NCBI GenBank assembly: GCA_032164245.1
Contig: JAVMKO010000006.1
Span: 38,590,319-38,654,318, forward strand
DNA length: 64,000 bases
Source of the DNA: Sternotherus odoratus
Taxonomy: Eukaryota > Chordata > Testudines > Kinosternidae
Direction: 5' to 3'
Position 1 is the first letter of the stretch. Each line of letters begins with the position of its first letter. Shown in pieces: positions 1 to 11,165 of this stretch. The notes beneath the pieces were generated by a model. That model worked only from the letters and a program-made list of their open reading frames with translations. It did no database searches and was not told the DNA's origin. Both the position numbers and the translations under genes were made by a program.

Positions 1-1375
1 GCAGCTATAACTAACTGCTTGTTACTTTGGTGAAATGATGCAAAAATGTTCTTGCATTATCTCTGGTTTTACAGTTGGAGAAACTTTTTGCATGTCTGTA
101 AATCAACATTGTAATATAACAGGTAATCATTTAGTCATGCTTAGTGAAATACCATTCATATTGGCTTTGTAATGGTCCGTGGTGATACCAAACAAGAAAA
201 CAGCATTGTGGTTACTAACAGCAGTTACACCCACTTGCAGTCTGTGAAATCATTTCATATGCTGTTTAGAAAGATAATCTGCTGCTAACCTAGCTTTGCT
301 ATAAATGCACAGAGTTGCTTACTAAGCAAGTTTAGTCAGATGTTTGTGAAATGCCAGGATAACTGATACTAAGGAATAGATAAATTGGCGCACACAGAAA
401 AAAATAGATTTGACTCACATAGACTTGAGTTTGAAATATTCTTGCTTTTTAAAGTGCATTATCAATTTAGATATTAAAATATAAAAGAAAGACTTGAATA
501 AAAATGCATGATGCACATATCACAAAAGCTTGTCTTGAGTTTCAACAGTTTGCTATGTGAAACATTTTTCAGTTGTTGTTTGTTGAGTAAGTATTGTATG
601 CTCATTTAAGATTAATTTAAGTTGTTTTATTGCATGCTGAGATGGCAACATTTCTTTTCCACAAAAGAGGTTGAGTTGGAAAGGGCGCCTGATCAAAAAA
701 GTATATTCAGGAAGAAAAGAAAACATTTCAAAGGGGAAGTTCAAGTTAGACCTGCCAAGGCAGGTTTGCTGCTCAAAGAAAACATTGCAGGTTTTTTTAA
801 AAAAAAATAAAGAAAGAATTCATTAAGGACTGCCATATCACACAATGTGATGTGTCACCACTGAGATACTTTCTGAAAGAAACATGCAAAGGGAAGCTCT
901 GTGTTTTACAATCGAGGGGTTACGGAGCGGGGAGGCTTACATCAAAAATATCAGTAGATCTTTTGATTAGGACCACTAAAGTTCTATAGATTTTTCCTTC
1001 TCAAACTTGCATCTCAGCTGGTAAATCTGGCTGCAGAAGGCATTAGCAGACCTGTAATGCAGAGTTATATACTCAATGTTCAACTAATACCTAGAGTAAT
1101 GAATATAGGTTAGTAGTCTATTTTGCATTACAAACATGATATGGTTAAGTTCCTCTTCTAACAGCTTAACAGAGAACTTTGGTTGGTATTCTTTGGTAAA
1201 CAGGGTATTAATTGCAGGCCAAGGATGGGTTTAGTCATAGATTACATAAGAAACACCACAGGACATCTGTTTTTCAGAGGCACCTCTAGCCCAGTTTTTT
1301 CTCTCCCTCCCCACCCCTGGCAGACACTAATGAAGAAAGGGCACAGGGCTTTTTCTACTGCTGTGTCATCTAAAT

Positions 1376-3202
1376 CAGTGGTCGCCAACCTTTCGAACCT
1401 CACGGACCACTAAACTCACAATTTTGAATCCCGCGGACCACTAACATGAATTTTTTTAAAAAGGTACAAACATCTATAAAATAATGATCATAAAAGTTCA
1501 ATTTTATTAATATGAAATGCACTTGTTTAATTATAACAAAATTATTAAAGCTTGTTTAATTATAACAAAATTATTAGTGTGATATTTGTTGCTGCTTGTT
1601 TGAAATAAGTGTATGGATTCTTGGCTCCAATGACGTCACTGCAACACGGAGAGCCGTTTGTATTTCAAGCCAACAGCTTGGTACTTGTTTTTGATTGCCG
1701 TAACAGATGAGAATGTCTTTTCACACAAATAGGTTCTTGCAAATGGAATCAAAATTTTGATGGCTATTTCACTCAGCACTGGGCACTCACTTTTTACGGA
1801 GAGCCAAAAATGATGGCTTGATGAGGACGAGTGGAATTTAGCTTTGAGACTGTCGTTGGATGGAGATCGATTAGGCTTTCTTTTTCTTTCATGCTCAAAT
1901 TGCTATCTTCAATTTTCACCAAAAATGGATCCATTACCCACATATTGCCATGTCTGGGGTCCTCTTCCTTTGGGTAATAACGGCCAAAAGATTCTGTGAG
2001 CGACCATAAGTGCTGTCGAACAATGGTTATTACCTGTCGGTTGACATCCTCCTCTTTCATATACTCATCAAGATTCGGGAACATTTTTAGATCTTCTTCA
2101 GCCAACCGCATTTGCCACAGCAATATTTTCTTTTGAAATGCATCCATTTTACCTCACAGTGTGAACACGTTCATAAGCTGTCCTTGCAAGGACATGTTTA
2201 GCTCGTTTAACAGTGAAAAAATATTTGCCAGGTATGTAAGCTTGGCTAGCCAATCATCGTCTGACAAGAGATCTTGGAATTTCGAATTATTTTGCTGCTG
2301 GAAGAATAACTTGACTTCTTGGTGCAGGTCGAACAATCGGGTTACTATTTTGCCCCTCGACAGCCATCTCACCTCAGCGTGAAGAAGAAGAGGAGTATAT
2401 TGAGAGCCCATTTCTTCACAAAGTGCCTCAAATATTCGAGAATTGAGCGCTTTGTGCCGAATTTCATTTACAATTTTAATTACATCAGAGAGTACTTTGT
2501 GCAGTTCTGGAGACATTCTTTTCGCCGCAAGTTGCTCACAATGTATAATACAATGAGTAAACAAGATGTCTGGGTGTCCAACATCTTTCACTTTTGTAAC
2601 AACTCCTGAACGATGCCCAGTCATGCTTGCGGCACCGTCTGTGCATATCCCAACACATTTCTTCCATTCAATACCATGTCTCAGGAAATAACCATTAAGT
2701 GCATTGAAAATCTCAGAGCCAGTTGTTCTACCTGGCAAGTTGAGCGAACAGAGGAGTTCTTCCTTTAGCTCTCCTTGACACTCAAACCTCACAAAACAAA
2801 GGAGACCTGCCTTGTTAGTTATGTCTGTTGATTTGTCGAGTTGAATTGAATAAAACATTGAATTTTTTCACCATTTCAATCACTTGATTTTCAATATCTT
2901 CGGCCATGTCTTCAATTCTGCGGTTCACAGTGTTAGCGGACATAGGAATTATTTTCAGTTTCTGGACAGCCTGTTTCCCCAAAACCTCCTTCACAGGCTT
3001 GTAACAAGCAAGGCTTACTTAATTCTTCTCCAATCGTATACGGCTTTCTACTTTTCGCGATTTGAAGTGTTATCAAATAAGAAGCCTTTACTAGGGACTT
3101 ATCTTCCTAAAAATTGCAAATAATGTCCAAATTTCTCCAGGGACCACCAAAATTTTCTCGCGGACCACCAGTGGTCCACGGACCACTGATTGGCGACCGC
3201 TG
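1376..3202 (-). mobile_element. hAT DNA transposon, decayed, with target-site duplication
   Basis: This 1,827-bp element is bounded by inverted termini: CAGTGGTCGCCAACC at the left, and CAGCGGTCGCCAATC at the right when read inward. It is flanked by a perfect 8-bp target duplication ATCTAAAT at 1368-1375 and 3203-3210, the size expected for hAT. Further subterminal GTGGTCC/GGACCAC repeats lie at both ends. The interior carries a broken transposase gene on the - strand (separate entry). It sits in an SLC25A21 intron, antisense to the gene. Confidence 0.92.
1794..3120 (-). pseudogene. hAT transposase remnant (Charlie/ZBED-like)
   Basis: On the - strand, a 234-codon open segment (2858-2154) is followed in the same frame by a 117-codon segment (2147-1794). 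A single TGA separates them. The first contains LDKSTDITNK and GICTDGAASMTG, which match the first two catalytic-aspartate regions of hAT transposases, and HCIIHCEQLAAKR, typical of the family. The second begins MDAFQKKILLW and covers the following helical region. Upstream coding sequence from 3120 to 2859 is recognisable (IAKSRKPYTIGEEL) but frameshifted. The N-terminal BED finger and the C-terminal dimerisation domain are missing, so the protein cannot be active. Human genes such as ZBED5 and SCAND3 derive from this type of transposase. Confidence 0.85.
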
Positions 3203-4524
3203 ATCTAAATCTGTTCTGGCTGTTTTCTTCCTCTTCGAGAAATTCAGCCCAAAAGATTATCAAAAGGCCCAGGGGAAAGCCATGTCATGGGAAATAGCAG
3301 TGGGTGTCTTTACCTTACAAACTGTATGAGAAGGAAACAAAAGGGAAGTATAACCAAATTGTGGGAGGGGTTGGAGAGGGAAAAAAATTCAAAACTGTGG
3401 AATGTTCTAGAAGCCCCTCAGAAGCATTTTTGGCTATGGCCTGAAAATGAGGCTGATTGACTAGAAACGTATCCTGATTAAAAAGTTAAAATAAGTGTAA
3501 TTCTAATAACTGTCAATCTATTCTGTTTACACCTTAGGTTTAACTAGAATTAAGCAAAATTATTAGCCAATGTGTGCTCCTTTTTTTGACATTTCTATAA
3601 TGTGTGCATCCATGAAACTCCGTGCATAATGAGCCCTTTCATGTAATACACTTGTTAAACTTTTTAACTCTGAACCAAGTCAGGTGAGTAGGGCCAGGAA
3701 TTTAAGTTCCGTCTTGTACCAGTGTTTCTATATATCATGCCATTATTCCATAGTGTGATTCTAGTCCTAGATCTGGGACAACATTGTGTGAACTGTCTGT
3801 TTATTCAAAAGTCGTGTTCTTTCCTCAGGGCACACAACACTCCTAGTAATTTTTCTGATCTTAAAATACATTAATCATTTTCCTTATGAAGAACAGCATT
3901 ATCTAAGTCACAGTTATATTTTTAATATAGTGATCAAAGACTCAAAGTAGAATCTGATTTCATTGACATGCATAGCAGATGCCACAAATATCCATCTCAC
4001 ATTTTAGATATACATTTTCCATTACTGTGGGTTTCCTTACCCATCTGTACAGTAACAGGCTTTGCTCCCACAATATCCCTGTGTACCACAGTCCTCTGGT
4101 ATTTGGAAATTCAAATGTGTGTGTACATACGCGTGCGTGATCATATTGCCCTCTATTGGCTAAATACTACTACGCAGCCTACAATACTGTAATCCCTAAG
4201 CATATATGACCATGTCACCCTCTATGGAACGCAGATGTTGAGGGCAATACTACTAAAAGATCATGAATCCTTCATAATTTACTGCTAAAGATGCTGTACA
4301 ACAATTCATAGAAAACAGTACCCAAAAGAACAAAGTTTTAAAAGATGGCACCAAATTAATTATCATGTGTACATTTAGTTTGTTCATACCAAAAGGCACT
4401 TCTTTCCTTTGCAATTTAAAAGTGAAGGAAATAAGTAGAGTTTTCTTGACCTAAGATGAAAAATACCGAAACAAGACAATTTTTGTTATAGATGCAAATA
4501 CTATGGGTCCAATTTTAATTTTGA

Positions 4525-4725
4525 ACTCAAGCAGGTCTGTGTGTCTGAAAGTGAAAATAACTGCAGGCACAATTTTGCACCTGCAGTTCCGTTTGCCTGC
4601 AGTTGAGATTATTTAGACATCTATGTCAATGATTGCACCTGCAAATTGAAAACATCTAAGTAATTTAAATTACAGGCACAAATAATTGCAGGTGCAAAAT
4701 TGTGCCCACAAAAATGGAGGCTGAT
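4525..4725. repeat. Palindromic MITE-like repeat
   Basis: Inverted copies of GGCACAATTTTGCACCTGCA (left, from 4566) and its complement (right, 4688-4710) bracket an AT-rich centre. The segment ends in AAAATGGAGGCT. The same arm and end motifs occur at 57220-57760, so this is a dispersed family. The superfamily is unknown. Confidence 0.55.
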
Positions 4726-5102
4726 GTCTGAAAATCCGGCTTTATATTTGATGTAAATTATTCACTGCATTATGGAGCCAGTATCCTCCTGGGAATATCA
4801 CAAATCTGTATAATGACTCTGAGTGCCTTTTAGATCTTTGGTTTAGCAGGCAGATGGGAAAGAACACATGTAGCCAGAGAACTCCCTAGTGACTACACAT
4901 GTGGGTACTGAAGAATGAGAGTTATTTCAGTGAAGATTAGAATTAACTTGCAATCAGTTTTCTTTCCTGATCCACACTTTTCTAATGATTTCACAGATTA
5001 ATGTTGTATTTTTATTATCTCACTATTGGTTAGAACAGGTGGTGCTGCTAATGCAGATAAGAACTACCTTTTGTAGAAGATGGCATTAGCATTTAGGAGA
5101 GA

Positions 5103-5340
5103 CAAAATATTGTCAAGAATCAGAGAGGTAGCCGTGTTAGTCTGGAATTGCAGAAGTGACAAAGAGTCCTGTGGCACCTTAATGACTAACTAAAGTATTG
5201 AAGCATAAGCTTTTGTGGGCTAATACCCACTTCGTCAGATGCATGCAGTGGGTATTAGCCCACAAAAGCTTATGCTTCAATACTTTAGTTAGTCTCTAAG
5301 GTGCCACAGGACTCTTTGTCACTTCTGCAAAATATTGTCA
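5103..5340. mobile_element. Penelope-like element, head-to-head hairpin insertion
   Basis: Two 81-bp arms (5150-5230 and 5248-5328) are reverse complements with about two mismatches around a 17-bp loop. A short unpaired segment (5116-5149) precedes the left arm. A 13-bp direct duplication, CAAAATATTGTCA, flanks the unit (5103-5115 and 5328-5340), which shows that the palindrome arrived as one insertion. The arm sequence (GGCACCTTA..., AAGCTTTTGTGGG, CTTCGTCAGATGCAT) is the 3' region of a repeat that I associate with Penelope-like elements of reptiles, which encode a GIY-YIG endonuclease. A single-arm relative lies at 55745-55880. Confidence 0.8.
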
Positions 5341-5565
5341 GCTTCTTAAATGCATAAATAATGCTACATTTCGGAGATCTGCAATGAAGACAGTCACACT
5401 TCAAAATGTAAATTTATTTGCCATCATTTTTCATAGAAAGTGACAAACAAAAAATCTTTTTTAGATAACTGTAGAACTTTCCTCCCTTATCTTTAAACAT
5501 TCTGGAAAACAAATCTGCAGCTACCCTCAGTGTTGAATTATTTTGCTGTCAGAGATAGTATAGAT

Positions 5566-5789
5566 GTGTGGCTGGTCTACACTCCAGGATCGACAGAAGA
5601 TAGGCAACGTCAGCTAGGTGAATAACATAGCTGAAGTCGGCGTATCTTCAGCCGACTTACCTGTCATCCTCATGGCGGCAGCAGTCAGCAGCGGGTTCCC
5701 CCGTCGACTCCAGCTTGGCGAGCTGCGGTTCCAGAGTCAACGGGAACGCCGTATCTTCGATCAATCCCCCTAGAGTAGACCAGCCACAC
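5566..5789. mobile_element. MITE of the GGTCTACACT turtle family
   Basis: A perfect 15-bp terminal inverted repeat GTGTGGCTGGTCTAC bounds 224 bp. Internal segments (TAGCTGAAGTCGGCGTATCTTC, CCCGTCGACTCC) match the element at 15705-16005, making this a shorter member of the same family. No coding capacity. No convincing target duplication was seen. Confidence 0.7.
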
Positions 5790-6217
5790 AGCTATAAACG
5801 TACCCATTAACACCTAAATTTCCTTTGGTAACAAAGAGTAATAATAAAAGTATTTTTGTACATTCTTTGGTTTAAATAGATCTAGGTGTGGTGCAGCTTT
5901 ATAACAGTGATTGCTTCCTGGTGTACCTGTTATGCAAAAAGGTGAAAGAAATTAATTTAAATTCTCTTTTAGTGTTTGAACAGCTAAAAGTCATAGGGAA
6001 CAAATGAAGCATTCTGCCAGTTTTGACAAACTGAACAGTAAAGAAACATTTTTCTGTTTTAGAAGCTTTAGGCAAAATTGTTTTGGCATGTCTATGACTT
6101 GTTCCTACTGTAAACAGAAGGGCTGTTAGAGAAATGTCAATTGTGGGAAGAGAACTCTATGAAGTGAGGCATTTCAGCCCATTCTACAGCCTAGTCAGGG
6201 CTTTTATCCGGAGAAGA

Positions 6218-6297
6218 GGTCTGTAAGGACTCAGTGTAATTCCTAGTGAAATGAATGGAAAGATTCCCATTGGTTTCAGTGGGAGGCGCACCAGACC
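6218..6297. repeat. Short palindromic repeat (GGTCTG/CAGACC)
   Basis: An imperfect palindrome of about 80 bp, ending GGTCTG and CAGACC, with a CCCATTGGTTTCAGTGGGA-like centre. It belongs to the dispersed short-palindrome group described in the findings. Confidence 0.4.
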
Positions 6298-7375
6298 CTA
6301 TGGCCAGATCCTCAGCAAGTGTAAATTAGGTTCGCTCTGTTGAAGGAAATGGAGCTATGCTGATCTATGCCAGATGAAGATCTGGCCTCTAGCCTTGCTG
6401 AGTCTCCGCATCATGACTTTCAGTTCCATGACAGACTGACCTATTTATTAGAAAACTCATCTGCCTTGTGATAGTCATTTATTTAAATGTATCACACTTT
6501 CAAACATGACTCTTTTTAAAGCAAGTATTTACAAATATATTTGAATATATACATTTAAAACACATGGAGGCTTCTACTTTAATGGTGTATGTTACTGTGC
6601 TGCTTAGTTAAGTTTTAAGCAAAAAATATAAGTAACCTAGAAACAAAAAGCCAGAATAAGATCTGAATTTTGAGCACTAGTGAATATCTTGGGTATGTTG
6701 TGAGGTATAGAGTAGAGATCATGAGATTTTTTCCCCACTGGATTTTTTTATAAGCACTCACGTATGGCAAAATGTGGAAAACATGTGAGAGTAAAATATA
6801 GTGTGAGCGAAGTATTGACTTTAATATGAACATTGTCCAGATTTTAATATAGATCTCCTTTTTCCATTCTCACTTTCTGTTATGCTAGATAAAAGAGAGG
6901 AAGGGGCAGGTTTCTCATCTTTTCATATCATTGGGGCTTGATTCATGTGTGAGTCCTCTAGCTCTGTTAAATTCAGTGTACTATATAGAAAGCTAAAAGT
7001 TAACAAGGGTTTTGAGCTAGATATTGAGGGGTGATTAAAATTCATGGAGAAGGGACTTATTTCTCTTCAAGAATAAAAGAAGTCACATGGATGATGGCTC
7101 TCAACAATTTCATAATCTGACTTACATGCAGTAAATATACTGATGACTCTCATTGTGAATGAGTTAAATAGATTGATGCTGATTATTAATCTGTTTGCTG
7201 GCCAATCCAATGGTTTCTGAGCCACTTCCTCCAATTCTCTGTATTTTTATGAAGTTTGTTAAGAATATATTTCAATGATATTCTCACCTTTTCTTACTTA
7301 TTTCACACTGTACGTTGTCTCTATTTCTTTCTCTTTGGCTTTTGTCCATTGATTGCCCTGTTTCTTATATCATGG

Positions 7376-8350
7376 ACTAGCGAAAATACCCGGCGTTGCT
7401 CGGGTCCGTCGGAGGTGGGGAGGGGGCAGAGAGCTGAGCGAGTGCGGGGTCCGTTGGAGGGGGGAGGGGGCAGAGAGCAAACCTGACACCCCTACCTCAC
7501 CCCCCCGACCAAACCCGACACCCCCACCTCACTTACCCCTTGACCAAACCCAACACCCACACGTCACCCCCTACCAACCCCAACACCCCCTGACCAACAC
7601 CCACACCTCACCCCCCGTAGACCAAACCTGACACACCCACCTCACTTTCCCCCCCAACCAAACCCCACACCCCTACCTACCACCACAAACAAACCCGACA
7701 CACACCTCACTTACCCCTTGACCGACCCCCCTCCTCCCCCCCCAAACAAACCCAACACCCCCACCTTACCCCCCCACCAAACCCAACACCCCCTGACCAA
7801 CCCCAATACCCACCCCTCACCCCTCACCCACCCCGACACCTTCCCACCCCCCCAGACCAAACCCAACACCCCCGGCTCACTTACCTCCCGACCAAACCTG
7901 ACACCACCACCTCACCCCCTGACCAAACCCGACACCCCTACCTCACTTACCCTCCGACCAAACCCAACTCGGATCCGTCGGAGGTGGGAGGGGGCAGAGA
8001 GCTGAGCGGGTGTGGGGTCCGTTGGAGGGGGGAGGGGGAAGAGAGCTGAGTGAATGCAGGGTCTGTTGGAGGGGGTATTATGACATCATAACTATGTCAC
8101 AGAGAACAGCAGCTGCCCAGCTGATGTGATTGGCCTTTAAATAATTTCACCCCTGGGGGGCGTCAGAGGTGAGATTTGAAAAAATTTCGACTCTTACCCT
8201 GATTAGGACCCTAAGGCCTATAACTGTACCAAATTTCAAGTCTCTAGCTCAAACGGTGTGGAAGGAGTAAGTGCACGTACATACACGCACGCACGCATAC
8301 ACGCATACACGCATACATGCATACACCATTTGACTTTTATATATATAGAT
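7376..8350 (+). repeat. Interspersed repeat with a C-rich tandem core
   Basis: The unit starts near AGCGAAAATACCCGGCGTTG. It passes through about 480 bp of C-rich imperfect tandem units (ACCCCCACCTCACTTACCCC..., ACCAAACCCAACACCC) at 7490-7965. It then repeats its GTCCGTCGGAGGTGGG head at 7975. It ends in an RTE-like 3' region (ACCAAATTTCAAGTCTCTAGC) with CACGCATA microsatellites and TTATATATATAGAT. The tail style suggests a non-LTR (RTE-type) element or a derivative. No reverse transcriptase is present, so the class is uncertain. Confidence 0.5.
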
Positions 8351-8475
8351 ATAAGATCAGCTTACTGATCTAATTAACAAGACAGGGATCAGCATACTTA
8401 AAGAGGAAATTCACCTCTCTCTCTTCTCTCTCTCTCACACACACACAGACACACACACACACACACACACAGAGT
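8283..8475. repeat. Microsatellites (CACGCATA)n and (CA)n
   Basis: CACGCATA/CATGCATA units at 8283-8327 and a CT-then-CA run at 8416-8473, separated by AT-rich sequence. Confidence 0.9.
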
Positions 8476-8764
8476 GTGTGTCTCTGTCTGCTATACTGTC
8501 TCCCACCTCCCTTCATTCCTTCTGCCTTGTAGAATGTTAGGCTACATTAACAACAATGTATTAGCCCTTGAGGGCTCAATCAAAAGCTAGTTCATCATTT
8601 AGCAGTAAGGCATTCCCTGGGAAATATCCCACCCTCTGACTTCACCACCTCAACCAAGCTTCACAATCATCATCACTGTGTACAGTATTAAATTGTTTGT
8701 TTAAAACTTATATTGTGTGTATATATATGTAATATAATATCATTATAATTATTATTATATAGTC

Positions 8765-8935
8765 TCTTGTCTGGTGGAAAAAAAAATTCCCCGGAACCTA
8801 ACCCCCCCGCCCCCGCCCATTTGCATTAATTCTTATGGGGAAATTGGATTTGCTTAACACTGTTTAACTTAAAATCGCATTTTTCAGGAACATAACTACC
8901 ACGTTAAGTAAAGCGTTCCCCAAGTATACACATAA
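8765..8935 (+). repeat. Degraded Tigger/pogo-like DNA transposon fragment
   Basis: The segment ATTCTTATGGGGAAATTGGA, followed by TTCAGGAACATAACTAC and AACGTTAAGT-like sequence, resembles the inner terminal part of Tigger elements. It lacks intact termini. Assignment is from memory. Confidence 0.45.
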
Positions 8936-9338
8936 TTGTTACATAGTCACTATTATTAACTTCAGATACAGGACTGATACATGCATACAAATTGGATAAC
9001 CACATTCATCCAATCATAACCTTTCCAATGATACCTCACACGACCCATCTTGCTTAAAACATCTTAGTTATGCCATATTCATATTATAACAATATTTGAT
9101 TAATAGCATGGGGTGCAGCATCACAAGTATAATATCAATATTTTAATTGATTTATCTTATAATTATATGGTAAAAAGGAGACATGAAGCAATTTTTCAGT
9201 AATAGTGTGTTGTGACACTTTTGTATTTTTGTGTCTGATTTCATAAGCAGGTAGTTATTAAGTGAGGTGAAACTTGATAGTACCCAAGATGAATCAGACT
9301 CTTGAAAGGGATATAGTAGTCGGGAAAAGTTGAGAGTA

Positions 9339-9631
9339 CAGTAAACCCTCGATTTAACGGACCTCGATTTAACGGACTTCGGATGCAACGGACAAAATTT
9401 CTGAGCAAGTCTGATGCATTCCTGATCCATTTCTGGCGGGCTGGCTGCCGGCTCCCGGCTGCCGCGCGCCGGGTCCAGGCAGCAGGCGGGCTGCAGACCT
9501 GTCGCCCCGACCCTGTGGCGGGCGGGCTGCTGCTCCGACAGCTCATTTTTTTATTATTATTAAATAATGGACTTTTTGATTTAACGGACACCCCCTCGCC
9601 CGAATTAGTCCGTTAAATGGAGGTTTTACTG
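9339..9631. mobile_element. pogo/Tigger-type MITE with GC-rich core
   Basis: The termini CAGTAAACCCTCGATTTAACGG and, read inward from the right, CAGTAAAACCTCCATTTAACGG are inverted repeats. They are flanked on both sides by TA, the Tc1/mariner target. The element is 293 bp. The interior (about 9430-9540) is a GC-rich insert with GCGGGCTG motifs, followed by a T-rich tract and a further internal copy of GATTTAACGGAC. Non-coding; ORFs here are spurious. Confidence 0.85.
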
Positions 9632-10469
9632 TACTGCTATAGTAAAGTAAATGATGTCTTAAATGCAAATGAATGCGACGCAACTGAAAATACATAAGAA
9701 AGAAAAAAATGACTTTTCATGTTGTTTACAGGTATCTAAAAGTATCACTGTCTTGATTGTGGAATTATGAGACAGAACTAAGAGAACTAACTCTGGGCTC
9801 CATGTGTCAATGAAAGCTTTAACTGATATGCCTCTTTTAAAATGGTTTCAATAGGATAATCTATGTAACTTGCTCTCTTAGGATGGTAATGTGGTAAGAT
9901 ATAACATGTATTTTTCATACGTGTTTGCAAATTGAGGTAGAGATTGGGGTGGAATATGGGGGAGAAACTCAAGAGACTAGCCTCAACTTGCTAACACATG
10001 TTAAAAATACAACTCCCTTGTCATCAGTAGGATTTTACCTTGTGTTAGTTGTAAATTTACATTGTGTGTGTTAACACAAGAGAAGAACACACCTTGTTTC
10101 CTAGCAAAGACTCAGGCAACTTTCACCACATTTGGAAATGTTTCCCTCCGTTGCTGAAGGACATCCATCTTCATCCCACCTAAATGACAGTCTTCTCAAG
10201 ATGCCTGAGATTTTGTGAATTCACATTGCAGATACTGCCGACCTTAAATAGCAGAGCCATGAAATCCAGCTCTTTCATTTAATTTCTGAGATTGGTGCAG
10301 TGTAAGTGAAGGCGGAATAGAATCCTAAAGGTATTCTGTGTCATTGTTTCAATTATAGAACTATGTGCGTAAAAGACTTGGTTTTAACAGCAGCAGAAGA
10401 AAGAGGATATTGTATGCATGCCTTCAGCTTTGTATTAGATCCTTAAAAGGAAAATTATGTGAAAGACAG

Positions 10470-10725
10470 GAAGAAAACAACAAATGAAGCAAGATCCCGA
10501 TTTCAATATAATTTGGAGAAAATAACTGATTTGGGTTGGTCATGTTGCCAGGATAGATGACTCAAGACTTCCAAACAAGAAATGGAAACCAGAAGGATGC
10601 CTAAAGCCTGAAAGAAGAACAAATTGAGAAGATATGATTGACTGTAATGTTTCAAAATCAACTATTCCAAAGATGAACTTGGGCCGTTGCCCAGAATACA
10701 ATTGAATGGTGCTGTTCATTTAGAT
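10470..10725 (+). pseudogene. LINE reverse transcriptase C-terminal fragment
   Basis: One frame reads WVGHVARIDDSRLPNKKW at about 10534-10587, and a later frame reads AVAQNTIEWC near 10690. Together these match the C-terminal end of many non-LTR reverse transcriptases (W-x-GH-x-x-R-M-D-D-x-RLPK..., then AQ-R-x-x-W). Stops and a frameshift separate the two parts. The family (RTE, L1 or other) cannot be told. Confidence 0.5.
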
Positions 10726-10919
10726 CCTTAATGCTGAAACAAAGTAAAACACTGTAGTTATGTTTCTGTTAGACATTTACTTGTTAATTCTTTCCAATTT
10801 TCCCAAATTTGGGATCTGATGTCACTTCCTCTCTCTTTTTTTACTGCATGTTGCAATGATTGTTGCTGCTGCTCTGTAATTTTTCTGAATACCAGTTTTC
10901 TAATGAAGGCCTGCATGTA

Positions 10920-11165
10920 AGGCCTTGTCTACACTATAGAGTTTTGTCAACAAAAGTTATGCCACATTAATTAAACCACTGGTGCATGTCCACTCTGTGC
11001 TCCGATGCACTATGCAGCAGTGGTGTCTGGAGCCCTGGGCAGTGTGGGCTACGTGGCCTGGAAGGGCTGGTTAGACGATACAGACCCTCAGCTCCGCCCC
11101 TTCCACCTGAGGCCCCGCCCCATCCAGGGTCTGGAGCCGCCCCGGCCCCGTACTGGTAAGTGTCC
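10920..11165 (+). repeat. Truncated MITE end and GC-rich repeat segment
   Basis: AAGGCCTTGTCTACACTATAG at 10919-10939 is one end of a turtle MITE; no matching opposite end follows. The adjoining GC-rich stretch (CCGCCCCTTCCACC, GGCCCCGCCCC) looks repetitive but was not identified. Confidence 0.3.

Noticed and set aside
7256..8005. Pro/Thr-rich ORFs resembling a mucin or extensin
   Set aside because: C-rich tandem DNA in an interspersed repeat; the frame is not preserved between units and no signal peptide or splice structure fits.
8283..8330. CRISPR-like regular repeats (CACGCATA units)
   Set aside because: Direct microsatellite units without spacers, in a vertebrate genome.
9241..9616. ORFs of 77-116 codons on both strands
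   Set aside because: They cross the borders of the pogo-type MITE at 9339-9631 and read its GC-rich core.
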